64,000 bases of DNA from Victivallaceae bacterium. Its GTDB lineage: Bacteria > Verrucomicrobiota > Lentisphaeria > Victivallales > Victivallaceae. The stretch spans positions 55,195 through 119,194 of the forward strand of contig JAKSOF010000005.1 in NCBI GenBank assembly GCA_024405735.1, in the 5' to 3' direction. This document shows positions 43,428 through 52,702 of this stretch, in pieces. The translations under genes were made by a program, and so were the position numbers. The notes under the pieces are model-generated. The model was not told the origin of the DNA. It did no database searches and saw only the letters and a list, made by a program, of their open reading frames with translations. Numbering within the stretch: position 1 is the stretch's first letter; each line of letters starts with the position of its first letter.

Positions 43428-45638
43428 CTACATCAAGGTTTGAGGATCAACGTCGACGGCAACTTCCGCGCCGTCCCAATTGCGGTGGAGCGCAAGCACC
43501 CGCAACGCACTGCGTAAATTGGCAAGTTTCTTACCGCGTAACGTCAGCAGATAACGGTATTGACCGCGGATCCGCTCGATCGGCGCGCGGATCGGTCCCG
43601 CGAGCGTGATGCCGTCATGCAGATAGGGCGTCAGCGCTTGGGCGAAATCCGCGGCGGCCCGGGATGTTTTTTCATCGTCTCCGCCGCGGAAAAACACCGC
43701 GATCATCCGCGAAAAAGGCGGGAAATTCATCATTTCCCGGAATTCGAGATCGAATTTGACGAATCCGGCAAAATCGCCGTCGACGGCACAACGGATCGCG
43801 TCGTTTTCCGGCTTGAAAGTCTGCAACACGACTTCTCCGGGATGCTCCCCCCTGCCCGCCCTGCCCGCGACTTGCATCAAAAGCTGAAACGTGCGCTCCG
43901 ACGCGCGGAAATCCGGCATACTCAATCCCTGATCAGCATTGAGGATCCCGACCAGCGTCACATTGGGGAAATGCAGTCCCTTGGCGATCATCTGCGTCCC
44001 GATAAGAAGATTGATCTCACCGCGACGGAAGCGGTCGAGGACATCCTCATAGTCATCAGCACTGCGCATCACGTCGGAATCCATCCGGGCGATGCGCGCA
44101 TCGGGGAAAAGCGCGCGGGCGATGCTCTCGATCTTTTCGGTACCGCTGCCGAGATAGCGGATCTCGGGAGAACCGCATTGCGGACACGTTTCCGGGGCGG
44201 AGATGACAGCGCCGCACAAATGGCAACTCAAAGTTTCGCGCCGTTTGCTGTAAACGTAATTGACGTCGCAACTTTCGCAACACGCCTCGTAACCGCATTG
44301 CGGACAGCGCAGGGTATGCGCGTAGCCGCGGCGGTTGAGAAAAAGGATCACCTGTTCGCCGTCGGCAATGCGCTGACGCACCGCTTCCGTAAGTTCGGAG
44401 GAAAAAACGCCGTTTTCCTTTTCCGCCGCGGAAAGCCGGCGGTCGACGACGATAAAACGGGGCGCCGGACGCAGACCGACTTGCGTTTTCATTTCCGCAA
44501 GCGAAAATTTTCCCGTCGCCGCATTGTGCATCGATTCCGCCGAGGGAGTTGCCGAGCCGAGGATCACGCAGGCGTTTTCCATTTTTCCGCGCATCACGGC
44601 GACGTCGCGCGCGTGATAACGGGGGGCTTCCGATTGCTTGTAGGTCGATTCGTGCTCCTCGTCGACGACGATCAGCCCTAGATTGGCAAAGGGGGCAAAC
44701 AACGCCGAACGCGCACCGACGACGATCTGGACCTCTCCGGAATTGATCTTATTCCATTCGTCAAAACGCTCCCCCTCCGACAAACGGCTGTGAAGCACGC
44801 TCAAACGGTCGCCGAAACGGGCGCGGAAACGGCGCACCGTCTGCGGAGTCAGAGAAATTTCCGGCACGAGGACGATCGCCGACCGGCCGCGCGCGATCGT
44901 CGAAGAGATCGCCTGCAAATAGACTTCCGTTTTACCGCTGTTGGTGACGCCGTGAAGCAGCAAAACGCCGCCTTGTTGATCGAGCATCTTTGCCACTTGC
45001 GCCAGAGCTTTTTGCTGATCGGGAGTCGCTTCGCGCGGCGTATCGGGGATCACTTCGGCATCGCCGAAAATATCGCGGCGGCAGATCTCCTCGCGGAAAC
45101 ACAGCAATTTGTGCTTCTGCAAGGTTTTCAATGCCGATTCGCTGAAACCGGGCAGTTTTTTCAATTCGTCGATCGACGCATCGCCTCCCGCCAGAAGCGC
45201 GCGCAACAATTCACAGCGCGCCGATGCGCGCTTGTCTTCGCGGTGGTCGGCGACGAATTTTTCCGCGACCGCACGGTCGGGGATGAAATACATCCGCCGC
45301 ACGAGCGGACGCACCTTGCCGTTGCGCACAGCGGCGGGAAGCAAAGTCCGGATCGACTGCTCCAAAGTACAGCAGTAATAATCCGCCATCCAGCGCCCCA
45401 GTTCGATCAGTTTTTCGGGGATCGACGCACGGCGTCGGGAAACGCCCGCGATCATCTTGAGCTTTTCGCGGGCAAATTCCGCCGTGTCGTGAAAAGAAAG
45501 AATATATCCCTCGCGGAAACTTCTGCCGAAAGGGACGGAAACCGCCGAACCGCAACGAAGCGTTTTTTCCAGCTCCGGCGGCACAATGTACTCAAACTCG
45601 CGGTCGAGCGCAATATCGGTGATGACTTTGGCGATCAT
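43428..45638 (-). CDS. priA: Primosomal replication-restart helicase PriA
   Basis: A 736-residue superfamily 2 helicase that reloads the replisome at stalled forks. The N-terminal DNA-binding domain (about 1-190) is followed by Walker A GVTNSGKT (230-237), DEEH near 327, and a zinc region with CPQCGYEACCESC and CHLCG/CPQCG cysteine pairs; the C-terminal lobe contains GTQMIAKGLHFPNVTLVGIL and VAGRAGRGEHPG. Full-length. No clear ribosome site precedes ATG 45638. Confidence 0.95.
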   Translation of the reverse strand: MIAKVITDIALDREFEYIVPPELEKTLRCGSAVSVPFGRSFREGYILSFHDTAEFAREKLKMIAGVSRRRASIPEKLIELGRWMADYYCCTLEQSIRTLLPAAVRNGKVRPLVRRMYFIPDRAVAEKFVADHREDKRASARCELLRALLAGGDASIDELKKLPGFSESALKTLQKHKLLCFREEICRRDIFGDAEVIPDTPREATPDQQKALAQVAKMLDQQGGVLLLHGVTNSGKTEVYLQAISSTIARGRSAIVLVPEISLTPQTVRRFRARFGDRLSVLHSRLSEGERFDEWNKINSGEVQIVVGARSALFAPFANLGLIVVDEEHESTYKQSEAPRYHARDVAVMRGKMENACVILGSATPSAESMHNAATGKFSLAEMKTQVGLRPAPRFIVVDRRLSAAEKENGVFSSELTEAVRQRIADGEQVILFLNRRGYAHTLRCPQCGYEACCESCDVNYVYSKRRETLSCHLCGAVISAPETCPQCGSPEIRYLGSGTEKIESIARALFPDARIARMDSDVMRSADDYEDVLDRFRRGEINLLIGTQMIAKGLHFPNVTLVGILNADQGLSMPDFRASERTFQLLMQVAGRAGRGEHPGEVVLQTFKPENDAIRCAVDGDFAGFVKFDLEFREMMNFPPFSRMIAVFFRGGDDEKTSRAAADFAQALTPYLHDGITLAGPIRAPIERIRGQYRYLLTLRGKKLANLRSALRVLALHRNWDGAEVAVDVDPQTLM

Positions 45639-45676
45639 AATTCAATAATATAATGCAAAATACTTTGCCTTGCAAG

Positions 45677-45707
45677 AAAACGCCGCAGAGATTTTACCTC
45701 TGCGGCG
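45677..45707 (-). terminator. Terminator of gpmI
   Basis: Perfect 10-bp stem CGCCGCAGAG (45681-45690) with CTCTGCGGCG (45698-45707) and 7-base loop; on the minus strand TTTTCTTG follows. Confidence 0.88.
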
Positions 45708-45737
45708 TACATTCCATTCGCTCTTACAAGGAGCGTT

Positions 45738-47393
45738 TTATTTGAATTGCAAGACCGACGGATCGTAATCCGCAGGCGCTTCAAAGCCGAGCAGTTCAAT
45801 GCACGTCGCGGCAAGACTGCTGATGCCGAGATTTTCGCGCAATTCGTGCCGATATTCCCCTTTGGATTCCGGATCGTAAATAATGCACGGCACCGGATTG
45901 AGCGAGTGACTGGTTTTGCGCGAGGGATTGCTCTCCCCGTCAAGTTTCACCGAACCGTCCTTTTTGTGGTCGAGCATATCGTCCGCATTGCCGTGATCGG
46001 CGGAGATCACCAGTACGCCGCCCGCTTTTTTGACCGCCGCGCAAATGCGCGCCAAAGCGAGATCGAGCGACTCCATCGCGACGACGACCGCTTCAAAATT
46101 GCCGGTGTGACCGACCATATCGCCGTTGGGGAAATTGAGCCGGATCATATCGGCGCGGCGGTTTTCGATCGCCTCGACGACAAAATCGGTGATTTCCGCG
46201 CACTTCATCCACGGACGCTCTTCAAACGGTACGACGTCGGAGCGGATCTCGACGTACTCATCCAGTTTTTCATCGAATTTTCCGGAACGGTTTCCGTTGA
46301 AAAAGTAGGTGACGTGCCCGTATTTCTGCGTTTCGCTGACGGCGATCTGACGGATGCCCGTCGCGCAGAGATATTCGTCCATCGTGCGGTCGATCTCCGG
46401 CGGATTGACGAGGAAGTGGCGGGGGGCGTGCAAATCGCCGTCGTACTCCATCATCCCCGCGTAGTAGACCTGCGGCACGTGCCCGCGGTCGAATTTGTCG
46501 AATTCCGCGCCGCTCTCAAAGGCGGAAGTGATCTCCAGACTGCGGTCGCCGCGGAAGTTGAAATAAATCACGCTGTCGCCGTCGGCAATCGCGCCGACCG
46601 GCGTCTTACCGTCGTCCGAAATCACAAACGGCGGCAGATCCTGATCGATCGCCCCGGTGCGTTCGCGCAGTTTCGTCACCGCTTCGCGGGCACTGGTGAA
46701 AAATTCCCCTTCGCCGCGCACGTGGGTCGCCCATCCTTTTTTCACCATATCCCAGTTGGCGCCGTAACGGTCCATCGTGATGACCATGCGGCCGCCGCCG
46801 GAAGCGATGCGGAAATCGCCGCCTGCGGCATTGATCTCCTTGAGGAAAATTTCAAAGGGGTCGATGTAATCCAGCGCGGAAGTTTCCGGCACGTCGCGAC
46901 CGTCGAGCAGAATGTGGATTCTCGCCCGCGCCACGCCCGCTTTGCGGGCTTCGAGCAACATCGCCTTGAGGTGATCGATGTGACTGTGGACATTGCCGTC
47001 GGAAAAAAGTCCGATAAAATGCATCGTCGAATGATTTTTCACCGCGTTGCCGACCGCTTCAAGCCAGGTGTCGCCCTTAAAAAGTTTGCCCGTGGCGACC
47101 GCTTCCTCGACCAGTTTCGCCCCCTGTGAGAAAACCCGTCCGCAACCGATCGCATTGTGACCGACCTCGCTGTTGCCCATATCGGCGTCGCTCGGCATAC
47201 CGACGGCGGTGCCGTGCGCCTTGAGTTTCGTCGCGGGACATTCTTTGAGCAGTTTGGTGAAAACCGGCATCCGCGACTGCTTGACCGCATCGCCGTCGGC
47301 ATATTTGCCGAAACCGACGCCGTCAAGAATCGCCAACACGACGGGACCGCGGCGCGGAGTGAATTTCGGATTCTTTTTCAACGCTTCCAACAT
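45738..47393 (-). CDS. gpmI: Cofactor-independent phosphoglycerate mutase GpmI
   Basis: A 551-residue glycolytic enzyme that interconverts 3- and 2-phosphoglycerate using two Mn2+. Asp24 in LAILDGVGFG and the phosphoserine Ser75 in DMGNSEVGHN, with LISADHGNADDM-type metal ligands near the C-terminus, mark the alkaline-phosphatase superfamily. The start at MLEALKKN is supported by AGGAG. It is somewhat longer than the common 510 residues. Confidence 0.95.
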   Translation of the reverse strand: MLEALKKNPKFTPRRGPVVLAILDGVGFGKYADGDAVKQSRMPVFTKLLKECPATKLKAHGTAVGMPSDADMGNSEVGHNAIGCGRVFSQGAKLVEEAVATGKLFKGDTWLEAVGNAVKNHSTMHFIGLFSDGNVHSHIDHLKAMLLEARKAGVARARIHILLDGRDVPETSALDYIDPFEIFLKEINAAGGDFRIASGGGRMVITMDRYGANWDMVKKGWATHVRGEGEFFTSAREAVTKLRERTGAIDQDLPPFVISDDGKTPVGAIADGDSVIYFNFRGDRSLEITSAFESGAEFDKFDRGHVPQVYYAGMMEYDGDLHAPRHFLVNPPEIDRTMDEYLCATGIRQIAVSETQKYGHVTYFFNGNRSGKFDEKLDEYVEIRSDVVPFEERPWMKCAEITDFVVEAIENRRADMIRLNFPNGDMVGHTGNFEAVVVAMESLDLALARICAAVKKAGGVLVISADHGNADDMLDHKKDGSVKLDGESNPSRKTSHSLNPVPCIIYDPESKGEYRHELRENLGISSLAATCIELLGFEAPADYDPSVLQFK

Positions 47394-47419
47394 AAAAACT
47401 TGCTCCTGATAGTGAAACG

Positions 47420-48217
47420 CTAATTGCGGCGGCCGGCGCTGGCGCCGATGACGCCGCGCTTGCTCGATTCGCAAAAGCTGATGAATTCAAGCACTTCCGG
47501 CAGCGGCGGCAATTCGGCGCGGATCTTCTCCAAGGCGGCTTTTTGCGTCAATCCCTGACGGTAGAAAATCATAAAAAGATGCTTGATCGCATTCATCGCT
47601 TCAGGGCTGAAGTTTGCGCGTTGCAGACCGATCTTGTTGTACATGCGCACCGCGCCGTTGCGTCCTTCCGCCAGCATAAACGGGGGGATGTCGACCGAAA
47701 ACGCCGAAACGCCCGAAACGATCGTAAAGCGGCCGATGCGGCAGAACTGGTGGATCGCCACCAAGCCGGAAAGGATCACATGATCCTGAATTTCGCTGTG
47801 CCCGGCAACACCGGCGCCGTGAACTAAAATCACATTGTTGCCGACCGTACAGTTGTGAGCGATATGGGTGTTGTCCATAAAGAGGCAGTTATTGCCGATC
47901 GTCGTCGCCGTGCCCGGTTCCGTGCCGACGTGAATGGCGCATCCTTCGCGGAAAGTGTTGCCGTCGCCGATATTAAGGTAACTTACCTGCGTGGGATCAA
48001 AGGAAAGATCCTGCGGATGCTGACCGAGGACGGCAAACGGATAGACGGTATTGTTTTTGCCGAGCGTGGTATAACCGTCGATATGGCTTTGGGCAAGCAG
48101 TCTCGTCCCCGCACCGATTTTCACGTGAGGTCCGACGTAACACAACGGTCCGACTTCGACGCTGTCGTCAAGTTGAGCGCCTTCCATCACGACACTGGTA
48201 GGATGAATTTTCGCCAT
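47420..48217 (-). CDS. lpxA: UDP-N-acetylglucosamine acyltransferase LpxA
   Basis: A 265-residue cytoplasmic enzyme that adds the first acyl chain to UDP-GlcNAc in lipid A synthesis. The N-terminal two thirds are left-handed beta-helix hexapeptide repeats (VEVGPLCYVGPHVKIGAG); GNNCLFMDNTHIAHNCTVGN contains the catalytic His; the C-terminal helices (EAMNAIKHLFMIFYRQGL) are typical. It proves a Gram-negative outer membrane. GCAGGAA precedes the ATG. Confidence 0.95.
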   Translation of the reverse strand: MAKIHPTSVVMEGAQLDDSVEVGPLCYVGPHVKIGAGTRLLAQSHIDGYTTLGKNNTVYPFAVLGQHPQDLSFDPTQVSYLNIGDGNTFREGCAIHVGTEPGTATTIGNNCLFMDNTHIAHNCTVGNNVILVHGAGVAGHSEIQDHVILSGLVAIHQFCRIGRFTIVSGVSAFSVDIPPFMLAEGRNGAVRMYNKIGLQRANFSPEAMNAIKHLFMIFYRQGLTQKAALEKIRAELPPLPEVLEFISFCESSKRGVIGASAGRRN

Positions 48218-48353
48218 TTTCCTGCACCTTTATCAAAAAGGGTTATTATTGCCTATAATATAACACCCATTCCGCAACGAAACAAGCGCATTTTATTTGT
48301 AAAATCAAGAAAAGAGGACTACTTTATATTCCATAAAGAAAGCGAGGTTCCCT

Positions 48354-48833
48354 TTGTACGACATCACCATTGTACTCGACCGGCTGCGCAGCGCGCATAA
48401 TACCGGCAACATTTTCCGCATCGCCGAAGCCGTCGGCGCAAAGGAGATTATCGCCTGCGGCTATACGCCCGCGCCGCCCCATCCGAAACTTGCCAAAACG
48501 GCGATGGGGACGGATAAGATCGTCCCCTGCCGCACGATGGAAAATTCACTTCAGGCAGTTGAAACGCTCCGCGCCGAAGGATGTAAAATGATCCTCTGCG
48601 CCGATGCGTTGCCGGGAAGCGTGCCGGCGTGGGAAAAGGAATATGAGTTTCCGCTCGCCGTCATTTTCGGCAACGAAGCGCTGGGGATCGCACCGGAAAC
48701 GCTCGCGGCGGCGGACGGCATCGTCAGTTTGCCGATGGCGGGCATCAAAGCCTCGATCAACGTCGGCAACGCGGCGGCGGCGATCCTTTACGCCGTCGTG
48801 GCGAAACGCAAACTTCAGGAAAAGAATCCATGA
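48354..48833 (+). CDS. SpoU-family RNA 2'-O-methyltransferase
   Basis: A 159-residue SPOUT-fold enzyme starting at TTG 48354. Motifs NTGNIFRIAEAVGA (16-29), FPLAVIFGNEALGI and LPMAGIKASINVGNAAA are the three SpoU motifs that build the SAM knot. Short enzymes of this type modify tRNA or rRNA ribose; the target is unknown. Its end overlaps the NAD kinase start by four bases. Confidence 0.85.
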   Translation: MYDITIVLDRLRSAHNTGNIFRIAEAVGAKEIIACGYTPAPPHPKLAKTAMGTDKIVPCRTMENSLQAVETLRAEGCKMILCADALPGSVPAWEKEYEFPLAVIFGNEALGIAPETLAAADGIVSLPMAGIKASINVGNAAAAILYAVVAKRKLQEKNP

Positions 48834-49561
48834 AAATCAAACTGTTAGGTAAAAACCTCGACGACCTGCGTCCGCGGTTGAAAAAATTCGACCTTGAAGA
48901 AGCCGACGATTTCGAGTTGATCGTCACCCACGGCGGAGACGGCGCGTTGCTCGGCGCGGAGCGCGATTATCCGGGAGTGCCGAAATTTCCGATCCGCGAC
49001 GCGGCGACGGCGAAAACCTGCCCTTTTCACGACCCTGAAATGCGGTTGCGCGATTTCGTCCGGCACAAGGAATGGACGCTCCTCCCGAAAATCGAGGGGA
49101 ATTATCTCGACCAAAAGGTCGTCGGCATCAACGACATCATCCTCTATAACGACGACCGGTTGAGCGCATTGCGTTACCGCGTGAAAATCGACGGCGAACT
49201 CTACGCCAGCGAAATCGTCGGCGACGGGGCGGTGCTTGCCAGCGTCCACGGCAGTACCGCTTATTACCGGAGCATCACGCACAGTACTTTCCGCGTCGGA
49301 CTCGGACTTGCCTTCAGCAATTCGACGGAGGAGATCAATCACCTTGTCCTCGACAGCGCGAGCGTCGTCGAGATCGAAGTCCTGCGCGGGCCGGCAGTGC
49401 TGGCGGCGGATAATACGCCGATCCGCATCGAAATTCCGGAACACGGTATCGTCACGTTGCGTCAAAGCGCCGACACGGCAAAGATCTGTAATCTCAAAGA
49501 TTTCATGTGCCCGGTCTGCCGTCAGTTGCGCCATCCGGATAAATATAAAACAAAACTGTAA
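48830..49561 (+). CDS. nadK: NAD kinase
   Basis: A 243-residue enzyme that makes NADP from NAD and ATP. THGGDGALLGA (GGDG 35-38) is the substrate-site motif; GINDIILYND and GDGAVLASVHGSTAYYRS are the others. The C-terminal KDFMCPVCRQLRHPD adds two cysteines unusual for the family. It is translationally coupled to the SpoU gene. Confidence 0.88.
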   Translation: MKIKLLGKNLDDLRPRLKKFDLEEADDFELIVTHGGDGALLGAERDYPGVPKFPIRDAATAKTCPFHDPEMRLRDFVRHKEWTLLPKIEGNYLDQKVVGINDIILYNDDRLSALRYRVKIDGELYASEIVGDGAVLASVHGSTAYYRSITHSTFRVGLGLAFSNSTEEINHLVLDSASVVEIEVLRGPAVLAADNTPIRIEIPEHGIVTLRQSADTAKICNLKDFMCPVCRQLRHPDKYKTKL

Positions 49562-49695
49562 GCTGTAACGGGAAACACCGCCCCGCATTTTGCGTTGCGG
49601 TCGTACTTTCTCGCAAGGGACGAAGTTTTTTGCATAAAAAATCGCAAGACGACTTGAAAAAAACTGAATCCGGGGATATCTTATAAAACGATTTC

Positions 49696-49772
49696 GGGGC
49701 AATAGCTCAGTTGGCTAGAGCATCACACTGGCAGTGTGAGGGTCGAGAGTTCGAGTCTCTTTTGCTCCACCA
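49696..49772 (+). tRNA. tRNA-Ala (anticodon GGC), CCA encoded
   Basis: A full cloverleaf: acceptor GGGGCAA with TTGCTCC, including the G3-U70 pair that is the alanine identity mark; D stem GCTC/GAGC; anticodon stem TCACA/TGTGA with loop CTGGCAG (anticodon GGC); T arm GAGAG-TTCGAGT-CTCTT. Encoded CCA ends at 49772. It marks the left edge of a region rich in accessory genes and could be an integration site, though no attachment repeat was seen. Confidence 0.97.
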
Positions 49773-49778
49773 GTCTTC

Positions 49779-49812
49779 AAAAAATCCGACAAAATTTTGC
49801 CGGATTTTTTTT
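49779..49812 (+). terminator. Terminator after tRNA-Ala
   Basis: AAATCCG-A-CAAAATTTTG-C-CGGATTT, a long stem with one mismatch, followed by TTTTTTTTCG. Confidence 0.8.
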
Positions 49813-50186
49813 CGCCTTGGCAAGCCATAGCGAAGCCAAGCGAACCCGGAGGGGAAGACTGCCACGGCGTAATCGGCAAAGCCGATAAAGCCGGGCAAAG
49901 CGTTCGGAAATTCCCATTGCTTTTCATCTCAAAACCGTCCTTTCAAATGCGTCAATAGAGCCCGCAACCGCCCGTCGTTTTCTCTAAACCGCCGATTCCC
50001 TAATTTTTCATGACTCCAAGGGGGACTTGCCCCGCTCGATTTTTGAGGTGAAACAACAACGAGAGTTATCAAAAATCACTGCATACCATTTGCGACGTAA
50101 TGGTGAAAATTCTCTCTGTTTCGAATGAATTTTGCAAAATATTATTTGCCTTTTTCTGCGTCACGGTGTATTTTAGGATATACAAT
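49813..50186. other. Intergenic stretch without a recognisable gene
   Basis: About 370 bases between the tRNA terminator and the toxin-antitoxin pair. Short minus-strand frames run into the tRNA and are artefacts. Small hairpins (ATCGGC/GCCGAT near 49885) exist, but no coding or RNA feature can be defended. Confidence 0.5.
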
Positions 50187-50199
50187 GTGACAACATCAC
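50187..50199 (+). promoter_or_regulatory. Possible operator of the toxin-antitoxin pair
   Basis: GTGA-CAACA-TCAC is a short dyad 13-25 bases before the antitoxin start. AbrB-type antitoxins often bind such sites to repress their own operon. The function is inferred. Confidence 0.3.
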
Positions 50200-50211
50200 A
50201 CGGAGGCAATC

Positions 50212-50439
50212 ATGATAAAGACTTTGACGAAGCACGGCAACAGCGCCGCTTTGGTGATCGAGCGTCCGATCCTTGATCTCCTGGGCGCATCGGTGGATAC
50301 GGCTTTTGAAGTGGTGACGGACGGGAAAGCTCTGATCCTGACTCCGGTCAAAGACGCAGTTCGTCATACCCGTTTCCGGAAATCCATGGAGAAGGTCGGG
50401 GAACGCTATGCAAAATCCTTTGAGGAACTTGCCAAGTGA
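50212..50439 (+). CDS. AbrB/MazE-type antitoxin
   Basis: A 75-residue protein with the swapped-hairpin AbrB start MIKTLTKHGNSAALVIERPI and a helical tail (FRKSMEKVGERYAKSFEEL) that would wrap the toxin. ACGGAGG precedes the ATG. The toxin start overlaps its stop by four bases (GTGA). It neutralises the Doc toxin and probably represses the operon. Confidence 0.87.
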   Translation: MIKTLTKHGNSAALVIERPILDLLGASVDTAFEVVTDGKALILTPVKDAVRHTRFRKSMEKVGERYAKSFEELAK

Positions 50440-50834
50440 AGCGTGAGATTCTCTTTCTGACTTTCGCGGAAATCATTGAAATCCACGGCTATCAGATCGG
50501 ACATTTCGGGGGAAGCGAAGGTCTCCGTGATATTGAATTATTGAAATCCGCCATCGGGATGCCGTCAGCCACATTCGGAGGCGAATATCTCCACACGACC
50601 ATCGCGGAAATGGCGGCGGCGTATCTTTATCACCTTGTTGAAAACCATCCCTTCGTGGACGGCAACAAGCGTGTCGGGGCGATGGCGGCATTGATCTTCC
50701 TTGATTTGAACGGATACGATTTTGACGCTCCCGATGCCGAATTTACGGATATGGTGATGAAAATCGCCAGCGGCAAAATGCTGAAAGCGGAAATCACCTT
50801 GTTTCTCCGTCAGCATACCCATTCCCGTCCATGA
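50436..50834 (+). CDS. Doc-type toxin (Fic/Doc family)
   Basis: A 132-residue protein starting at GTG 50436. HPFVDGNKRVG (71-81) is the Doc version of the Fic motif, and GGSEGLRDIELLKSAI the typical N-terminal helix. Doc phosphorylates elongation factor Tu and halts translation. Together with the AbrB-type antitoxin it forms a type II addiction pair of the kind carried by mobile elements. Confidence 0.9.
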   Translation: MKREILFLTFAEIIEIHGYQIGHFGGSEGLRDIELLKSAIGMPSATFGGEYLHTTIAEMAAAYLYHLVENHPFVDGNKRVGAMAALIFLDLNGYDFDAPDAEFTDMVMKIASGKMLKAEITLFLRQHTHSRP

Positions 50835-51022
50835 CAAAACCTTGAAGCGAAGATTCTCCGCTCGGCGGCGATCACCTATCCGGAATCAGGTCAACATGTC
50901 GATTTAAAATCGGACCATAAGGGAATCGACGCAATACAATGTCGCTCTGATTTCGACCACGGTGGTCAATTTTTAACCAACTGCGACAAGCCAAATTATC
51001 CTCGTCATACTCCATGGACGAT

Positions 51023-51038
51023 TGGCACGGAAAATGCT
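51023..51038 (+). promoter_or_regulatory. Sigma-54 (-24/-12) promoter of the activator gene
   Basis: TGGCACG-GAAA-ATGCT keeps the invariant GG and GC at the exact 12-base spacing of RpoN promoters, with one mismatch in the -12 box. The start at 51157 lies about 120 bases downstream. An almost identical site lies at 53238. The rest of 50835-51156 shows no gene. Confidence 0.65.
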
Positions 51039-51156
51039 ATATTTTTGAGCAGAATGTAAAAAATTTGACTTTTGATGACAAAGATGGTTGCAGAAATCTG
51101 CGAGCCGGTGTATAGTCAAAAGTGAAACGGCAGTTGTTCAAAAATTGGAGGTTTTT

Positions 51157-52620
51157 ATGAAACGATTGATCCTGACCGGTTGGGGATGGGAAGATTATGC
51201 GGCGGCGGCGGCGCTTGCGTTGCGCAAAAATCCGGTAGCGCAACTTTTCGGCGTCAGCACCCGGCGTTTGCCGGAAAAACTTGCGACGGCGACCGATTAC
51301 GACGAAATTCTGCTTTGCGGCGTCAATCTTGCCGGCGATCCCGCGGCATTGATGAAATCGTTGCAGAAGTTGAAAGCCAAAGGAGTTTCCGTCACCTGGG
51401 CAAGTTGCCTTCCTTTACCGGATGAAGTGCCATCTGAAATCAGCGATTATCTCAACATTTTCGTCGCTTCCGATTCCGCGACGGGGGCGGTCGCTGAACT
51501 CTATCATCTTGAATACAACGATCTGTTACCTCTTGTCAGCGGAAAACCGACGGCGGAAACGCGACCTTATTTTCAGTTGCTCGAAGCCGCGATGTACGCC
51601 TATCGCAACTATCAGGACGAGGCGGCTTACGGCAATGCCATCCGTCATATCGCCAAGTGCGATCCCGATTTCCGGTGGAGTGAATCCGAACGGCAACTGG
51701 TTCGTCATTATCTGCGCTACGGCAACCGCGAACTGGTCGGGCACAGCGCGGCGACGGCAGACCTTTTGGGGCGCATCAACCGCATTGCGCCGCACGAACA
51801 CGCCCGCGTCCTCATTTCCGGCGAAAGCGGCACCGGCAAGGAAACAGTCGCCTTGCAGATCCACAACAAATCTCCGCGCAAAAACGAACCGTTTATCGCC
51901 TTTAACTGCGCGAGCGTGACGCCGAATTTACTGGAAAGCCGCTTTTTCGGTCATCAAAAAGGCGCATTCACCGGCGCGGACGAGACCCGGCAGGGGCTTT
52001 TCAAACAGGCGGACGGAGGGACGCTTTTTCTCGATGAGATCGGCGAACTTCCCTTGGAAGCGCAGGGGATTTTGCTCCGCGTTTTGGAGGAAGGGCGTTT
52101 CACGCTCTTAGGCGGCAAAGAGGAGATCGAAGTCAACGTGCGTCTGATCGCGGCGACCAACCGCGACCTCGCCGCGATGGTGCGCGACGGCAAGTTCCGC
52201 AAAGATCTTTTTTACCGGTTGAGCGTCGTGCAAATTCATATGCCGCCCCTGCGCGAACACAAGAGCGACATCGACCAGATCGCCGACGGTTACTGGTTGA
52301 AACAGCGCCGAACGCATCTTGCTCCGGAGCAGATCGAAGCGTTGAAAAACTACGATTATCCGGGCAACGTGCGCGAACTTTTCAACCTGCTTGAACGCGC
52401 GAGCGTCCTCGAAGAAACCGATTTCGCGAAACTCATTGCCGAACATAAGCAAATGACGGCAAGTCTTGCACCGCAAGTTGCTCCCGAACTTCCCGACGAT
52501 CTCGAAAGCGCGATCCGGCTTCACGTCAAGCGCGTCTACGAAAAATACCGCAACAATCTCAGCAAAACCGCCGCCGCTCTCAACGTCGCAAGAAACACCG
52601 TGAGAAAGTATTTGGAATAA
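51157..52620 (+). CDS. Sigma-54-dependent transcription activator with unusual N-terminal domain
   Basis: A 487-residue protein; the start at MKRLILTGWG is set by TTGGAGG. Residues about 195-430 are an AAA+ activator domain: GESGTGKE (222-229), GAFTGA (269-274) for sigma-54 contact, and GGTLFLDEIGEL. A Fis-type helix-turn-helix ends the protein (NLSKTAAALNVARNTVRKYL). Residues 1-190 are neither a receiver nor a PAS or GAF domain; DYDEILLCGVNLAGDPAALM and KGVSVTWASCLPLP loosely resemble a degenerate DHH phosphoesterase fold. The AAA+ domain is intact, so it should activate RpoN promoters, probably including its own and that of the Cys-rich gene at 53315. Confidence 0.9.
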   Translation: MKRLILTGWGWEDYAAAAALALRKNPVAQLFGVSTRRLPEKLATATDYDEILLCGVNLAGDPAALMKSLQKLKAKGVSVTWASCLPLPDEVPSEISDYLNIFVASDSATGAVAELYHLEYNDLLPLVSGKPTAETRPYFQLLEAAMYAYRNYQDEAAYGNAIRHIAKCDPDFRWSESERQLVRHYLRYGNRELVGHSAATADLLGRINRIAPHEHARVLISGESGTGKETVALQIHNKSPRKNEPFIAFNCASVTPNLLESRFFGHQKGAFTGADETRQGLFKQADGGTLFLDEIGELPLEAQGILLRVLEEGRFTLLGGKEEIEVNVRLIAATNRDLAAMVRDGKFRKDLFYRLSVVQIHMPPLREHKSDIDQIADGYWLKQRRTHLAPEQIEALKNYDYPGNVRELFNLLERASVLEETDFAKLIAEHKQMTASLAPQVAPELPDDLESAIRLHVKRVYEKYRNNLSKTAAALNVARNTVRKYLE

Positions 52621-52642
52621 GCATCATATATCAACTTGACGA

Positions 52643-52674
52643 GGGCGGCGCGCTTTGCGCCGGTGCCGCCGCCC
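52643..52674. terminator. GC-rich hairpin between convergent genes
   Basis: GGGCGGCG (52643-52650) pairs with CGCCGCCC (52667-52674). There is no T-run on the plus strand, so terminator function is uncertain. Confidence 0.4.
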
Positions 52675-52702
52675 GTTCAAATAAAGCGGGAGTGGGTATT
52701 TT

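Noticed and set aside
49707..49927. Minus frames overlapping tRNA-Ala
   Set aside because: Classic artefact of reading the reverse strand of a tRNA.
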